Assembly: GCA_038496445.1 (NCBI GenBank)
Contig: JALMLS010000118.1
Coordinates: 1 to 31,631, forward strand
From: Trichosphaerium sp. ATCC 40318
Lineage: Eukaryota > Discosea > Flabellinia > Trichosidae
Length of the DNA stretch: 31,631 nucleotides
Reading direction: 5' to 3'
In this document: positions 9,729 through 19,951 of the stretch, in pieces
Layout of the letters: each line of letters starts with the position of its first letter
Position numbering within the stretch: the first letter of the stretch is position 1
The notes under the pieces: generated by a model
Seen by the model: only the letters and a program-made list of their open reading frames with translations
Database searches by the model: none
Told to the model about the DNA's origin: nothing
Program-made: the position numbers and the translations under genes

Positions 9729-12254
9729 ATGATACGTAAATTAATCGTTGTGGGTCTTGTTCTAGTATGTATAGGGGTACACGTGATAATGTTTTACGTT
9801 TTTAGCATAATATCGTTTAGAAGATAATAACAGTCGACAGCGCTGTATGTGATAGCTATATTTCGCCTACGGGAAGCGACACCAAGGTACGTCTAGTGAA
9901 AAAAATGCCATTGTTTGTCAAAAATGGCGTATTTGGCCGATAGTCAAAAAATAAGAACAACTACGTTCCCTTGGCGTTGATTCTTTGTATTAAGGGTAAT
10001 GGAACTATTGACAGTCCTTACCATACCCTAAGAAGAGGGTTTAATGCTATACCTATCTACCAAAACCAAGTTGAGTGGCATATATGCGCTCAAGGCACGT
10101 GTTCACCTCAACAAATTTATTATCTTTTTTTGGTGTTTTTGTAGCAATACTCTTTTCTCTCGTACTACGTCACTCAAAATCGTTATACAGCGGGCGTATA
10201 CGACTATTCGGAGTCGGAGAGTAATGTTGTATGGACAACTGGGCATGGAAAGATAGATATAATCTACATTACACCTATTGGAGCAGAAGATAATCTTGGT
10301 ACTAAACCATTATGTTCCTTCGCTTACCAACATGAAAGGTTATGCAGCAGGCGTTATTAACTTCAAGAATGAAGTGGTACGCTTTAACAAAGGCGTTGTA
10401 ATTGTACATTAACGGTTTTTGTTCATTAGACTTTTCTTAATTTCAATGACTTGAGACTTTATGTAAATGGTTAGAAACTGAAGCTTTTGAACTCTTGTTT
10501 TGTAGATTTCTCATTGAAAATTGGTTGTAGGCGTTACTGGATTCTTCTCGGTAGCTGGAGAAACGCCCCTCGAAATATCCTTTACGGATTGCACTTTTAA
10601 AGACGGTGAATGGGGTGGTGAGTATTTTTTTTTCGAGTTTTTTTTTATGGATTTAGTTCTAGTACTAAAGAATCTTTAGTTGCCTCTCAGTCTCTTCTCA
10701 CTGGTCACATTAATGTCACTTCGTGCTCTTTAGGTCTTAGTAAAGGATTCAGTGTACCACGTATGTGCATAGATAAAGGTTTTAAATCAAAAGTTCAATC
10801 ATATTAACAAGTGATTTTTTGTAGAGTTTCATTCGTTAAACGTTGAAAACATTACAATCAATTCAGCATCCCACACCACTTTGAATGGTACATAGAACAA
10901 AGAAAACCGTGTTGTTTTTTTCGCATAAACTTTCAATAGCGAAGATTGTTTCGATGTCACGTGTTCATGCTAAGGGATCTCGATTTACTGTTAGTGCAAA
11001 TATTTTTAGGATGAGTGACTCTAGTATCGATGATTGTAAAGCGTGCACTGTACGTTAAAGCTTTTTATCTTGTAACTCACTTTGTTGTTTAATTAAGGGT
11101 CCTGTTCTCAATGTTACACTTGGTGTAGATTCCTCTCATCCACATGAGTTCGTGATGGAATATACTACTTTTGAAGATAATGAGTAAGTCTTTTATTTTT
11201 TTTTTTTCCAATTTAACTAAGACATTCCTAATATAGAGTTCCATTACATCTTATCCAAATAAGTCCAAACTATACGTTGAACTCAGAAGGTTTCTTCTCG
11301 ATTATTGTGAAAAACGTGTCTTTCTTAAATAATACAGAGGTACCTTCTTCGCATAAACAGAAACCACATTTAAACTAATCTAACTTTCTCTTTTCAAGAA
11401 ATCAGAGCCTGATCCGCCAATCAAAATCAAAGATTACCAAGATCACCTCGATATAATCATGTTCAACTTGACAGGACTAAATTTTGAACCAATGGGTACC
11501 AGACAAACAAATAACCCAAAAAACCGCGAATGTCTACTTCGGCAAATCAACATTTTTTAGGTACTTGCAACGAACTCGGAGAATTCAGTTTGTATCATCT
11601 TTTGGAATGCGAACCTTGTTTGCCTGGATTTTATGCAAATTCAACAGCACAAGCTACTTGTAATGCATGTGAAATTGGGTTTTATTCAAATTCTACAGGA
11701 GCTTCAAATTGTTCACGATGTAGCCACGGATTTGTCGCAAATACCACGTGCGTTGTTTCTCATAATGGAATCCACGTGGGCTCATAAAATATAGAGGGTC
11801 ATTAGAATGCTTAGGATGCCCTGATGGATATATACACAACGAATATTTGACTGAATGCAAGCCTTGCCCTGCCGGTAAGCACATTGCCTTTTTTTTTTTG
11901 TAAAAATGGAGGACTTACTGTTTGTTCCACATTAGGCCATAAGCAAGTTGGCATGGAGTGTCGTAAGTGCGCTTTTGGATTGACTTCCTACGAAGGAACA
12001 AATTATTGCTTAGTAGAACAATGGGTTGTTGCAGTGCTCGTGTCAATACTTCTTGTTGGCGTTCTTGTGTTTTTAGGTACTGTATAGGACCAAGAATTTT
12101 TTTGTTTGGTTTACTGATTTATGTCAAAGGTTATATATCACGTGATGTTGTATGTGGATATTGCATAAAGAAGATGAATAATAGAACGCCGGGCATTGAA
12201 CCAGTTGAGTACTCTGCTATAAATGATCCTGAACCAAACGTTGATTCTTTATAA
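9729..12254 (+). CDS. Multi-exon type I surface protein: beta-helix-like region plus ephrin-receptor-like Cys repeats
   Basis: The ATG at 9729 opens a signal peptide (MIRKLIVVGLVLVCIG). After a short intron the mature start contains YISPTGSDTK, an intron at 9887-9994, then GNGTIDSPYHTLRRGF, the preamble typical of secreted parallel beta-helix proteins. Exons between about 10100 and 10560 could not be resolved uniquely. From 10560 on, exons join in phase and carry beta-helix-like strands (LEISFTDCTFKDG, INVTSCSLG, VENITINSAS, IIVKNVSFLNN). Two or more cysteine-rich repeats of the GCC2/GCC3 (ephrin-receptor-like) type follow (CEPCLPGFYANSTAQATC, then CNACEIGFYSNSTGASNC), and CPDGY...CKPCPAGH. 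A transmembrane helix (WVVAVLVSILLVGVLVFLG) and a short cytoplasmic tail end the protein at TAA 12252-12254; the last intron (12078 to about 12131) joins the helix to the tail. Likely a glycosylated cell-surface protein for adhesion or recognition; the ligand is unknown. Confidence 0.75.
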
Positions 12255-12350
12255 AAACACATCAATACTTTTTTTCATAACTTTGTGTTTTTGTTGGTTA
12301 TGGGTTCGGAGGTTGTCACCAGTTTATTATCTCTTTAAAACCCTGGCATT

Positions 12351-12364
12351 GGACATATATGTCC
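12351..12364. repeat. Perfect palindrome GGACATATATGTCC, copy 1
   Basis: A 14-bp perfect inverted repeat located about 100 bases downstream of the surface-protein stop codon. The three bases before it (ATT) are also shared with copy 2 at 12810-12823, so the common block is 17 bases. It could be a dimeric transcription-factor site or part of a small dispersed repeat. Confidence 0.7.
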
Positions 12365-12809
12365 AGAAATAGTTGTTACCAATGACGAGCCATGTAGCTA
12401 ATATTTATTTATTATTTTTTTGGTACATGTTGATTATACTCGTGAGGCAATCTCATTACATACCCAAGCATGGATCTTGGAATTCAGTTCATGGATGAGT
12501 AAGGGATTGCTTGGAATAGAAGCGCAATGTGATTTCACGTACAAACAAGCAGTTTAAATTAAAAAAATGGTACAGTACTCAACAGCGAAAATTGCTAAAT
12601 TAGGTTTGTACTCTCCAACTCGTTTGTTTTCTTTTAATAATACAAACACAACAGCTGAGAAACAAGAAATGGTAAACTGCTTGAGCTAACAGTTTTTTAA
12701 ACTTTGTTCTTCATACTTAGCTTCCCATATTCATTCTATTAGCTTAGAAAGCGTTATGTATAGATATACAAACGTTTTATTCTTTTTAAGGAGCACTATT
12801 CCTTAAATT

Positions 12810-12823
12810 GGACATATATGTCC
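12810..12823. repeat. Perfect palindrome GGACATATATGTCC, copy 2
   Basis: Identical to copy 1 at 12351-12364, offset by 459 bases, and about 185 bases upstream of the ATG of the gene at 13007. Its position fits a promoter element of that gene, but this is inference from location alone. Confidence 0.7.
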
Positions 12824-13006
12824 GATAGTACTTAAAGAGATAACTGAGGAAAGGTTGCAATGTAATATCTTAATTTCAGTTTTAATGAGATACAGGTTGT
12901 TAACCAACAGCCTTCTTTTCTTCGAAAAAATTAAATTGTGTTTTCGGTGACGAGCACAAGCTTGTGTTGACTTCATTTTTGTGGAAAAACAACATACTAC
13001 ATTACA

Positions 13007-14380
13007 ATGCCAGCAAGAAGACGGACGCGACCAGTTCCGATAGAAACAAACCCACATCGCTTTAAACAGATACTAGTGGTAGCTGATTCAACTGTTAAAG
13101 AAGTCATACAGCAAAAGGTAAACGTCTAAGCCTGTTTTTGGTGTTGCTTGTATTCAAGTTTGTTTAGTGTTCTGATGAAAACGCAAAGTGCTACTACCTG
13201 CTCACTAAAAGAGAGGCTGTGTTGTACGTTCAATGTTAGAGGTTGTGGAATTTTTTTGTCACATCACGGCTGTCAACCAAGATGTTTAAGCATCAGCTAG
13301 GAACTGTCACATTCGTAATATTCTTCGTACTTTTCTTCCTTTTCACAATCGTGTGTATCTTATTTCTAATGCAAACAGGGAGGGCACAGACATATTGGTC
13401 GTAACTAGCACTGGAAAGGTTTACCGTGGCAGGAATGCTGAAATATTCTTGGAATTTTATAAAGGTGTTACACCAATAGTTCTTGTTCCAAAAGGAAAAA
13501 GGCGAATATTCATTGAGGCTTTACCTACACGTGCTGTGAAGCAAGGAACATAGTACAACATCATACTTCTACATTGATCTAATCTCCTCGCTTACAGATA
13601 CAATAGTGTAGCATATGAAGATACTTCAGAACCTGAAGAGCGTCCTTGTGATGAAGAGAATGACGAAGAGCCTAGACTTGAAGAGCTTCTTGCAGATTGT
13701 CATATCTCTGGGCTAGTGTTAAAAACAGTGTTTAAGCACAACCCAAAAGCCGCTGAGATGGCTGCACGTATGTTGAATTTACTCAAAGATCGACCTGTAC
13801 AACTTAACATGGATTGGGATTTCATTTGTTCTGAGCTTGATGGTCAAGATCTTGATGAGTTTCCAGGTGTTTGGACAAGATTTATTAACCCAGACATACC
13901 ATCTTTCGTTGGTAATGAGATTAAGCATTACCCAGAGAGTACTTTGAAGGATTATATTAAATCAATACATGAGGCATATGAGAAGACTGGTAGGTGGCGC
14001 CAAAGAAGGGTACAAGTTAGCAAAGTTCGAAGGCTAGTTTGCTTTGAAGATAGCGCCAATAGAAATAGAATAGCCTACTTTGAAGGCCGTAGTAATGAAA
14101 GGTTTAAGGTTACCTTCATGCAACTAGGTGACTATTCATTGATAATAGGTAAGATGCTACAGAATAGAAGCAGTATTGGAACTGACACTATGTTTTATTA
14201 GGAAATGTCAATTCGAAGCAGTTTGTAATCTGTAACCTTGTTTTATTCAATATTGAAACTGCAGTTGATTTTGATAGATTGAAGGGTAATTTAAGCTCAG
14301 GGTGTATCTTTGAAGATGCAATGCAACAGTTCAAGTTGTATACTATCAAATTCTACAAAGAAGATAGTGACAGTGAATAA
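13007..14380 (+). CDS. Unrecognised five-exon gene, about 370 aa
   Basis: Exons 13007-13117, 13168-13223, 13301-about 13530, about 13612-14148 and 14202-14380 read in one frame. The third junction is the weak point: the stronger acceptor at 13597 (TTACAG) would create TAA with the nearest donor, so I used donor 13531 and acceptor 13611. The N-terminus is basic and Pro-rich (MPARRRTRPVPIETNP). A globular-looking part with alternating strands follows (TDILVVTSTGKVYRG, VTPIVLVPKGKRRIFIEAL), then an acidic linker (EPEEERPCDEENDEEP-like, around 13630-13690), a helical segment (AAEMAARMLNLLKDRP) and a C-terminal strand-rich part ending in acidic EDSDSE. There is no signal peptide, membrane helix or motif I can name. 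Because phases agree at the other junctions, the gene is likely real. One palindrome copy lies just upstream. Confidence 0.65.
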
Positions 14381-15389
14381 AATATGTAACGTTTACTATC
14401 AACTTCTGTGTATGCTGTCTTGACAGTTTTGTGCATCCTTCGTTGGAACTAAAGAGCACGTGCACTAAACTCTCGTTGCTGGCCAAAATAGCCAACGTAG
14501 ATACATAACCCTGGGCTACTCAAGGTTTTTTGTGTGACGTTTTTATTTTGAACGTGCATGGCCATGAAACAATCTGCCAATGAATGGTTTGTCAGAGGCT
14601 CCCTATCGAATGAAGCTATGTCAATGGATACGACCCATTGCTAGCAAATTATCTAGTATTTGTTCGCTCTATTTTATTGTCCGTTTCAGTCAAGTTAGTC
14701 AACTAGGTATTTCATCAGTTTTTTTTCTCGTAAAAAGTGCTCCAATGGATACTACAATAACAACCTATACGGGTATTTTTTGGGTACTGTGCTTACTGCC
14801 TTTGAGTACGCTACAATATGACAAATCATTCAAAAGGATGTGTTGAAAGCGTTGGTCCGCAATTACAAAAGTGCAATGCACCACAAATAGTTTAGACTAT
14901 TTTGGAATCTTGTATTGAATCGTCCTTTTGTGCCTTAAAAAAACAAGAATAACATTCACAACGATACCTATTTATTATGACAAAATAATTGTGTGCATTT
15001 GCTTCAGGCGATAAACACGTGATTGTATCTATTAAACAAATTTTGTTTAACTAACATTGGAATCGTTCCTGAAATGATATACAGGATAACAACTTGAAGA
15101 CTACCCTTGAGTACCATTGCTTACTCAATATATGTGCATAATCACGTCTAACAAGCATCAAGAAGTCAGGTCCCAAAGAAAAACACAGCAACTGCTTGAG
15201 TTTGCATCATTGCAATAATGGCAGCCAAAAAAAGGTCATCAGCTCATTCCGTCTATATTACCGTTTACCTCTGTGTTACCTGTTTGTATTCACAGTGACT
15301 ACTTATGAACTCTTTTGGTATTGAAAATAACAATGACTTTTATGGAAAGCAACAAGACATTCAAGAGAGTGTTTTAATTTTTTATTATT
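14381..15389. other. Intergenic region, no convincing gene
   Basis: This AT-rich stretch lies between convergent genes. An 88-codon plus-strand frame at 14580-14846 has a hydrophobic centre but no splice context, family resemblance or partner exons, and I do not accept it as a gene. CACGTG occurs near 14456 and 15015. No RNA gene is seen. Confidence 0.4.
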
Positions 15390-16367
15390 TTATTGTTCCC
15401 AATGTATACTAGTTGTATCTACAAATGATTTAGTTATCTTTTTACAGTCCTTTATTCTGATACTTTTAAGAGCTTTCATGTATTGTAAGGCATTATTTGT
15501 GATTGCATGACAGTTATTAAGTACCAAGTGTTCGAGATTGATCAAATGTTTGAACCCTGAGTCTGTTATTTTCCCACTTATACTCAACGACAAACATTTG
15601 ACATTGACCAATGATTTAAGTCCATCATCTGTTATTAATGCTCCATTAGCAATACAAATAGTATGTACATTCCCAAGATGGTTGAGCCATGATTCTGTTG
15701 CACGACCTATTCTAATTTCATGTACATCTTTGAGTGCCTTTATTCCTTCTTCAGTAATATTGAAGCAACCACAGATATCAATAGTGTGTACACCTGTAAG
15801 TGCGATCAATGAAGCATCTGTTACCTTTGCCAAACGCAAATTTATATTGTGTACAGTGTGCTTTCCTCCATGTACTAATGAGAGTATACCATAATCTGAT
15901 ACTTTAGTAAATCTTAGATTTATCGCGTGAACGCCAACCAATGCAGCGAGAGATTTTTCATGGAGCTCAATATGACCAAGACTTATTGAATGAACACCAC
16001 TTAAGGCTGTCATCCAATCACCTTTATTCGTGGTTGATGTGATACTGACATGATCTAGGGTTATAGTACGAACGCCAGAAAGGTATCTCAAGTCAGTGTC
16101 TGATATAGTTAACTTACGACATGCTATCTCAGTGTTTTTGAGCAAAGGGCTGCCTTTTAGAACACGACAATCAGATGAATTGCGCAAACGGATGTAATCG
16201 AAGCCAATATTACAGCGAATAATGTTATTAAACGCATGAGAGACTGTGGAAGCTTTAATACGTTGTGTTCTGTTTAAACAGCGAAGAATATGCGTTAAGG
16301 TCTCCGGAGGGACATTTTGGGTCCAACGATGGACGTTGTTTATCGTTTCACGTTGATTTGTTGCCAT
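15390..16367 (-). CDS. F-box/leucine-rich-repeat protein, third copy
   Basis: A single uninterrupted exon encodes 325 aa from the ATG at 16367; the frame continues further 5' but without an ATG. The F-box is near residues 15-55 (NVPPETLTHILRCLNRTQ, then HAFNNIIRC). A linker (FDYIRLRNSSDCRVL) matches the position of YEYILLKSPKDIL in the 1363 copy. About 10 leucine-rich repeats follow, with the same GVHTIDICGC / ITEEGIKAL consensus, though more diverged (for example SLSISGKITDSGFKHL). The last repeat degenerates before the stop. Role: probable substrate receptor of an SCF ubiquitin ligase, inferred from architecture. No introns are needed, unlike the copy at 4709. CACGTG lies about 50 bases upstream of the start codon. 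Confidence 0.85.
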   Translation of the reverse strand: MATNQRETINNVHRWTQNVPPETLTHILRCLNRTQRIKASTVSHAFNNIIRCNIGFDYIRLRNSSDCRVLKGSPLLKNTEIACRKLTISDTDLRYLSGVRTITLDHVSITSTTNKGDWMTALSGVHSISLGHIELHEKSLAALVGVHAINLRFTKVSDYGILSLVHGGKHTVHNINLRLAKVTDASLIALTGVHTIDICGCFNITEEGIKALKDVHEIRIGRATESWLNHLGNVHTICIANGALITDDGLKSLVNVKCLSLSISGKITDSGFKHLINLEHLVLNNCHAITNNALQYMKALKSIRIKDCKKITKSFVDTTSIHWEQ

Positions 16368-18089
16368 TGGTTGCTGTATAGGGTTCAAAAGGTCAAATCC
16401 AGTCGGTCAAAATACCACGTGATTTTCCAAACTCACCAAAAAATTTTATGAACATATTTGACCCTGGCAGCGTTTACAAACACCACAGCAACGTTGGTAG
16501 TGTTTTGAGAGGTTTTTATGTCAATATACCTGCTTTGTTGTTTGAATGCTGCGAGAGCGCTTCTGTTAGCGTGGAGTAGGCGCTAGCGTAGCACTTGTAC
16601 GTTATATACACGTACGTTGATTTTTAAAAAAACAGCAAATAGTGTGAGGCATTCGTCTGTGTTTGGCGGAATGCTCAAGCTTTGTTGACCATATAACCTT
16701 TAATTCGCTATTAGACTGATGTGGTTTTAACGTACGTGTGCCTACGTAAAATACTGCGATCGTCTTGCCAAGGTCTTTGAAAGTGACATTAAAAATGTGT
16801 TTATCACGTAAGGGACGTAAGTCGTACTATGCTAGACAGCATTGTGATTAATGGCACGCTAATAGTTCACATTGTGATAGATCTACACCATCTAACAGAA
16901 GTGTAGATGTGCTAAAAGTGCTAAAAACTCACTAGAAAATACTAGTAAACTTGAATGATATGTTAAATCAACAGAACTAGCATTTTGTAACTAAACCATG
17001 ACCTTGAATTCTCGCTATTCTAGGCACATAGATATGAAACTAACTAACTATAAATAAACATCTAAGCGCACTCCTTCACAGATAGTGTGAATTTGTTTTT
17101 ATTGGTAACTATCTCCTTACTCAGTTGAGCTTGTAGGTCCATCGCTAATCAATGAAAACTGTCCTAGCGTCAATTAGCATCTGAAAAAGGTACTCCAACG
17201 ATGATTGCTCAAGAAAAGGAGCAGGCGAAGCAATTTTCTGACCCTTGCACCTAGGTATCGTTACAATCCTACTGCTTTGATAACGGAGCTAACCTAAACG
17301 TGTTGCTTCGCCTCATGAGTCTATTAATTATTTTAACAAACTTCAACTTAAACAGCTTCATGCTAAATCTGTGGATGAACTTGATGTTCTTAACAAACCG
17401 GCCAAATGAGTTGATGTTCCGGCGAGAAGGTGTTATTCTCTATGGTTCAGAGACTTGAAACAGAGCAGACGTGGCAAAGAATCTCATTGTTGAATACAAA
17501 AAGGAAGTACAGTTTTTGCTCTGTTTTTGAAACGTTTGTCACGTGCTTATCACGTTTTTGTTAGGTAAACCTGTAGCTACGCTATGGATGACTTTCATCT
17601 TGATTAGTTACCTACCGCTGGCTCGTTCAATGCCTGCAAACTCAGAGGGTCTCTGGAAGCTCTTTGTCACAATGAACTACCTAAGTGCTAGTCGCTAAGG
17701 CATGGCAACTCTTAAGCACATCACAGTACATTAACGCACTTCATTGTATAAAGTTAATGTCGTCACCACAGCCTATGTAATGCCCGTTTTTGTTATAATT
17801 TTGGAATACTGTACTCTAATTATTATTAGAGAGTAGCAAAAATTGTGAAAGAATGGAAATACATACATGCGCAGAGAAAAAGGTAAAACGCTCAAACAGG
17901 GAATAAATTAGCAGATAATTTGTTGCATATACGGGAAAAAAACAAACTTTAATGTCACCACCATAGGCTATGTAATCCACCGTTTTTAACAAATTCTTGT
18001 GACGATGTGCGCTAACTACTAGAGAGTAGCGCCAATTGCAAAAGAAGGATGGAAATCACCTACATACTATGAAAAACGCAAAAAGTCAT
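16368..18089. other. Long intergenic region with a degenerate tandem repeat
   Basis: No ORF of interest is present over 1.7 kb. Fragments with short open stretches near 17190-17450 look coding-like in places but are interrupted in all frames. Near the 3' end lies a degenerate tandem repeat (next entry). CACGTG occurs near 16418 and 17538. Confidence 0.45.
17754..18075. repeat. Degenerate tandem repeat, period about 195 bp, two units
   Basis: Unit 1 begins at 17754 and unit 2 at 17949. Both start TTAATGTC, continue with CACCA and CTATGTAAT, then CCGTTTTT, and share AGAGAGTAGC and a GGAAAT...ACATAC block. The units are clearly related but diverged by substitutions and small indels. Unit 2 ends just before the tRNA-Ile gene, so the repeat may be a duplication of the tRNA 3' flank. 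Confidence 0.6.
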
Positions 18090-18163
18090 TGGTCATACAG
18101 GGGATCGAACCCTGGACCCCCGCGTTATTAGCACGGTGCTCTAACCAGCTGAGCTATACGACC
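18090..18163 (-). tRNA. tRNA-Ile (anticodon AAU)
   Basis: A complete cloverleaf of 74 nt can be folded: acceptor GGTCGTA/TATGACC with one G-T pair and discriminator A, D-arm GCTC-AGCTGGTTA-GAGC, anticodon arm CCGTG-CTAATAA-CGCGG with anticodon AAT, a five-base variable loop and T-arm CAGGG-TTCGATC-CCCTG. The A and B boxes of the internal RNA polymerase III promoter are intact. There is no intron and no encoded CCA, as expected in eukaryotes. The anticodon A would normally be modified to inosine. Confidence 0.95.
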
Positions 18164-18166
18164 CAT

Positions 18167-18237
18167 TTACAATCTTTCTACTAATACAAAGTGAGGCGAT
18201 GACTTATGATTTGACTAATCAATCAAAGAGCGAGATA
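18167..18237. repeat. tRNA-flank duplication, copy 1
   Basis: The roughly 71 bases immediately 5' of the tRNA gene (in tRNA orientation) recur at 18884-18962 with a few substitutions and one short insertion. Shared blocks include CAATCTTTCTACTAATA and GATGACTTATGATTTGAC. Confidence 0.75.
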
Positions 18238-18359
18238 CTTTTCACTCACTAAACATCAATCTATTCACTCTGATCACTCAAATCAATCTTGCCAGCGCAG
18301 TCATTCTATTAAACCAACCTCAAGCATCACACCTCCTCCTCTTTCAAGCTATAGTAATC

Positions 18360-18686
18360 ATGATAAGAACAAACGCTGTTTGGGCCGGCATAAAATTTTC
18401 ACTGACACCGAATGGGCCAAAGGAACACTCACTTGCATCAATTGTGCGCATTCATACAACGAGAATAGAGAATGTCCGTGAACAAGCCATTCAAGAGTGG
18501 TCCGAAGCAAAAAAGGCAACCAGAGGCCACGAAATCGCACATGATATAAGGCGCATACCTCACCACGTTGCTCTTGAACTGTGCGAATTATTATGGCAAG
18601 ATACGTTCAAAGGTAACTCAATCAACCAACAAAAGAAATATTTTACGCGCCATGAACGCGGTTTGAACTTTGTTAGTGAAAAATAA
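18360..18686 (+). CDS. Hypothetical protein, 108 aa
   Basis: An ATG-started frame of 108 codons ends at TAA. The product is charged and helix-rich, with a basic, Arg/His-containing centre (HDIRRIPHHVALELCELLW). It has no signal peptide, membrane helix or recognisable motif. Part of the frame (18546-18580) is copied at 18971-19005 in a scrambled context, so the locus lies inside a small repeat cluster around the tRNA. It may be a real small gene, one exon of a larger one, or a fragment. No neighbouring gene suggests a role. Confidence 0.4.
   Translation: MIRTNAVWAGIKFSLTPNGPKEHSLASIVRIHTTRIENVREQAIQEWSEAKKATRGHEIAHDIRRIPHHVALELCELLWQDTFKGNSINQQKKYFTRHERGLNFVSEK
18546..18580. repeat. Short duplication, copy 1 (35 bp)
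   Basis: This segment inside the hypothetical ORF is repeated exactly at 18971-19005. The copy lies right after the second copy of the tRNA flank, so the two duplicated pieces have been brought together. Confidence 0.75.
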
Positions 18687-18724
18687 AAACTTTTTCAACA
18701 ATTAATTTTTTACCTAATACCACA

Positions 18725-18870
18725 AAAATTGTTTCGCATTCACCTGGTTTTGATCTTGTCACATTACTAATAGCCCACAACAATCTTTCTACTAACAAAA
18801 TTGTTTTGCATTCACCCGGTTTTGATCTTGTCACATAACTAACAAGCCCTCTCAACAATCTTACTACTAC
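18725..18870. repeat. Tandem repeat, two units of about 72 bp
   Basis: Unit 1 starts at 18725 and unit 2 at 18797. Both contain AAAATTGTTT, GCATTCACC, GGTTTTGATCTTGTCACAT, and end with CAACAATCTT...CTACTA. They differ by a few substitutions. The array links the two copies of the tRNA flank. Confidence 0.75.
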
Positions 18871-18883
18871 TATACGACCGTGA

Positions 18884-18962
18884 TTACAATCTTTCTACTA
18901 ATATAAAGTGAACCGATGACTTATGATTTGACTAATCAATCAAAGATGAGAAGAGCGAGATA
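18884..18962. repeat. tRNA-flank duplication, copy 2
   Basis: Second copy of the tRNA 5' flank (see 18167-18237), without an accompanying tRNA gene. It is followed directly by the 35-bp duplicate at 18971-19005 and then by short ATACGACC and ATTTACGACC pieces that resemble the tRNA 5' end region. Confidence 0.75.
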
Positions 18963-18970
18963 ATCATGAC

Positions 18971-19005
18971 ATAAGGCGCATACCTCACCACGTTGCTCTT
19001 GAACT
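18971..19005. repeat. Short duplication, copy 2 (35 bp)
   Basis: Exact copy of 18546-18580, here outside any open frame. Shows that the tRNA-adjacent region was rearranged by duplication. Confidence 0.75.
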
Positions 19006-19746
19006 ATACGACCATTTACGACCATTTAATCAATAAGAGCTGAAGCGGTCACTTTCAAAATAACTAATCACTAGAGATCACGTGTTTCAATTACAATATG
19101 GCCTACTACTCATTCTGTTCAACACCTTCTCTGCAATTAGTGTAATGGACTATAACTCCTACATACCACCAGTGTCATCAGTTGTAATCAAATGCAGACA
19201 AAGTAGAGTGCTAGTGCAATCAACAATACCTTTTTCCGTCTTCGTTTCGACAAAAATCTTCAGCTTTCGTACGAAAGTGATATGTCTAGCCACAGCAGCG
19301 TACATGCGTTGTCTTTCTTGTAAATACGCTCATATCAGATTATCCAAATGCATGCATGAGGCTGGAACCGAATTGCTACAACGTCAAGGTTGTTTACGAT
19401 ATTATTACGGTTGTGTAGCTAATATGAACGCACAGAGCGTGTGTCATCTGGTTTAGCCATTTTGATAGCGTTTGACGTTGACATTTGCTTTTTTATTCTG
19501 TGGCCCGAATTTCAGTAGATTCTTTCAACAATAGCTTGTAGAGAACGATATCTGTATTATTACGTAGTATGAACGCATATTAACAACTTGTTACCTATTT
19601 CTGCTTTACAGTGTCCAAAGCGCTTTGTTTCGCGTTTTTTACAAAGCCGTCACCTGTTTCAGACAGTGGAACACCGGGCCAATGAGTTCCATAGTTTGTA
19701 CTTCGTTTACGTCGTCATAAAAAGTCTTGTAACAAAAATTTCAGGA
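19006..19746. other. Region between tRNA repeat cluster and retrotransposon
   Basis: A frame at 19145-19456 (first ATG) encodes a Cys-containing stretch without a recognisable family; I give it little weight. Short sequence near 19390-19440 (ATTATTACG...TATGAACGCA) recurs near 19555-19580, suggesting another local duplication. Nothing else is seen before the element begins at 19747. Confidence 0.35.
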
Positions 19747-19863
19747 ATTAGACCAATACCTCAATCCCAACAAAAGCGGTGCAAGACGATCTGGGAGGAA
19801 AGGAACACACGGTCCCTGGCCGATAGCTCTGGCGCAGAGCGAGCATGTGTGAGGTTTATTTAC
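19747..19863 (-). repeat. Split direct repeat B, outer copy (B2)
   Basis: 117 bp identical to 20055-20171. Its left end, ATTAGACC, is the 3' terminus of the element. Flanking host sequence to the left is AAAATTTCAGGA. Confidence 0.93.
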
Positions 19864-19951
19864 AAAACATGATCGCGAATGCAATAAAATACAAAAGAGA
19901 AAAAGAAAAAATTTTTTTTTTTTTTTTTAAAAAAGGGTGGTAGTGGGAGGG
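19864..19951 (-). other. Unique 88-nt spacer with long A/T runs between repeats A2 and B2
   Basis: On the plus strand this holds an A/G-rich part, a run of about 16 T, then AAAAAAGGG and a G-rich GGTGGTAGTGGGAGGG block. In element orientation it lies after A2 and contains a run of about 16 A. It has no counterpart at the left end. It could contain the polyadenylation site or a replication signal; that is inference. Confidence 0.6.

Larger units (their letters stand above)
12255..13006. other. Intergenic region with paired palindromes and an orphan open segment
   Basis: No complete gene is seen. Two identical 14-bp palindromes lie at 12351 and 12810. A 45-codon open segment (12423-12557) between them has coding-like composition but no ATG at its start and no clear acceptor. 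A minus-strand frame across 12803-13057 overlaps the start of the next gene and looks like a shadow. Confidence 0.4.

Noticed and set aside
12803-13057. Minus-strand ORF of 84 codons
   Set aside because: It overlaps the start of the plus-strand gene at 13007, begins and ends in non-coding sequence, and has no recognisable features.
14580-14846. 88-codon plus-strand ORF with a hydrophobic centre
   Set aside because: Isolated frame between convergent genes without family resemblance or supporting splice sites.
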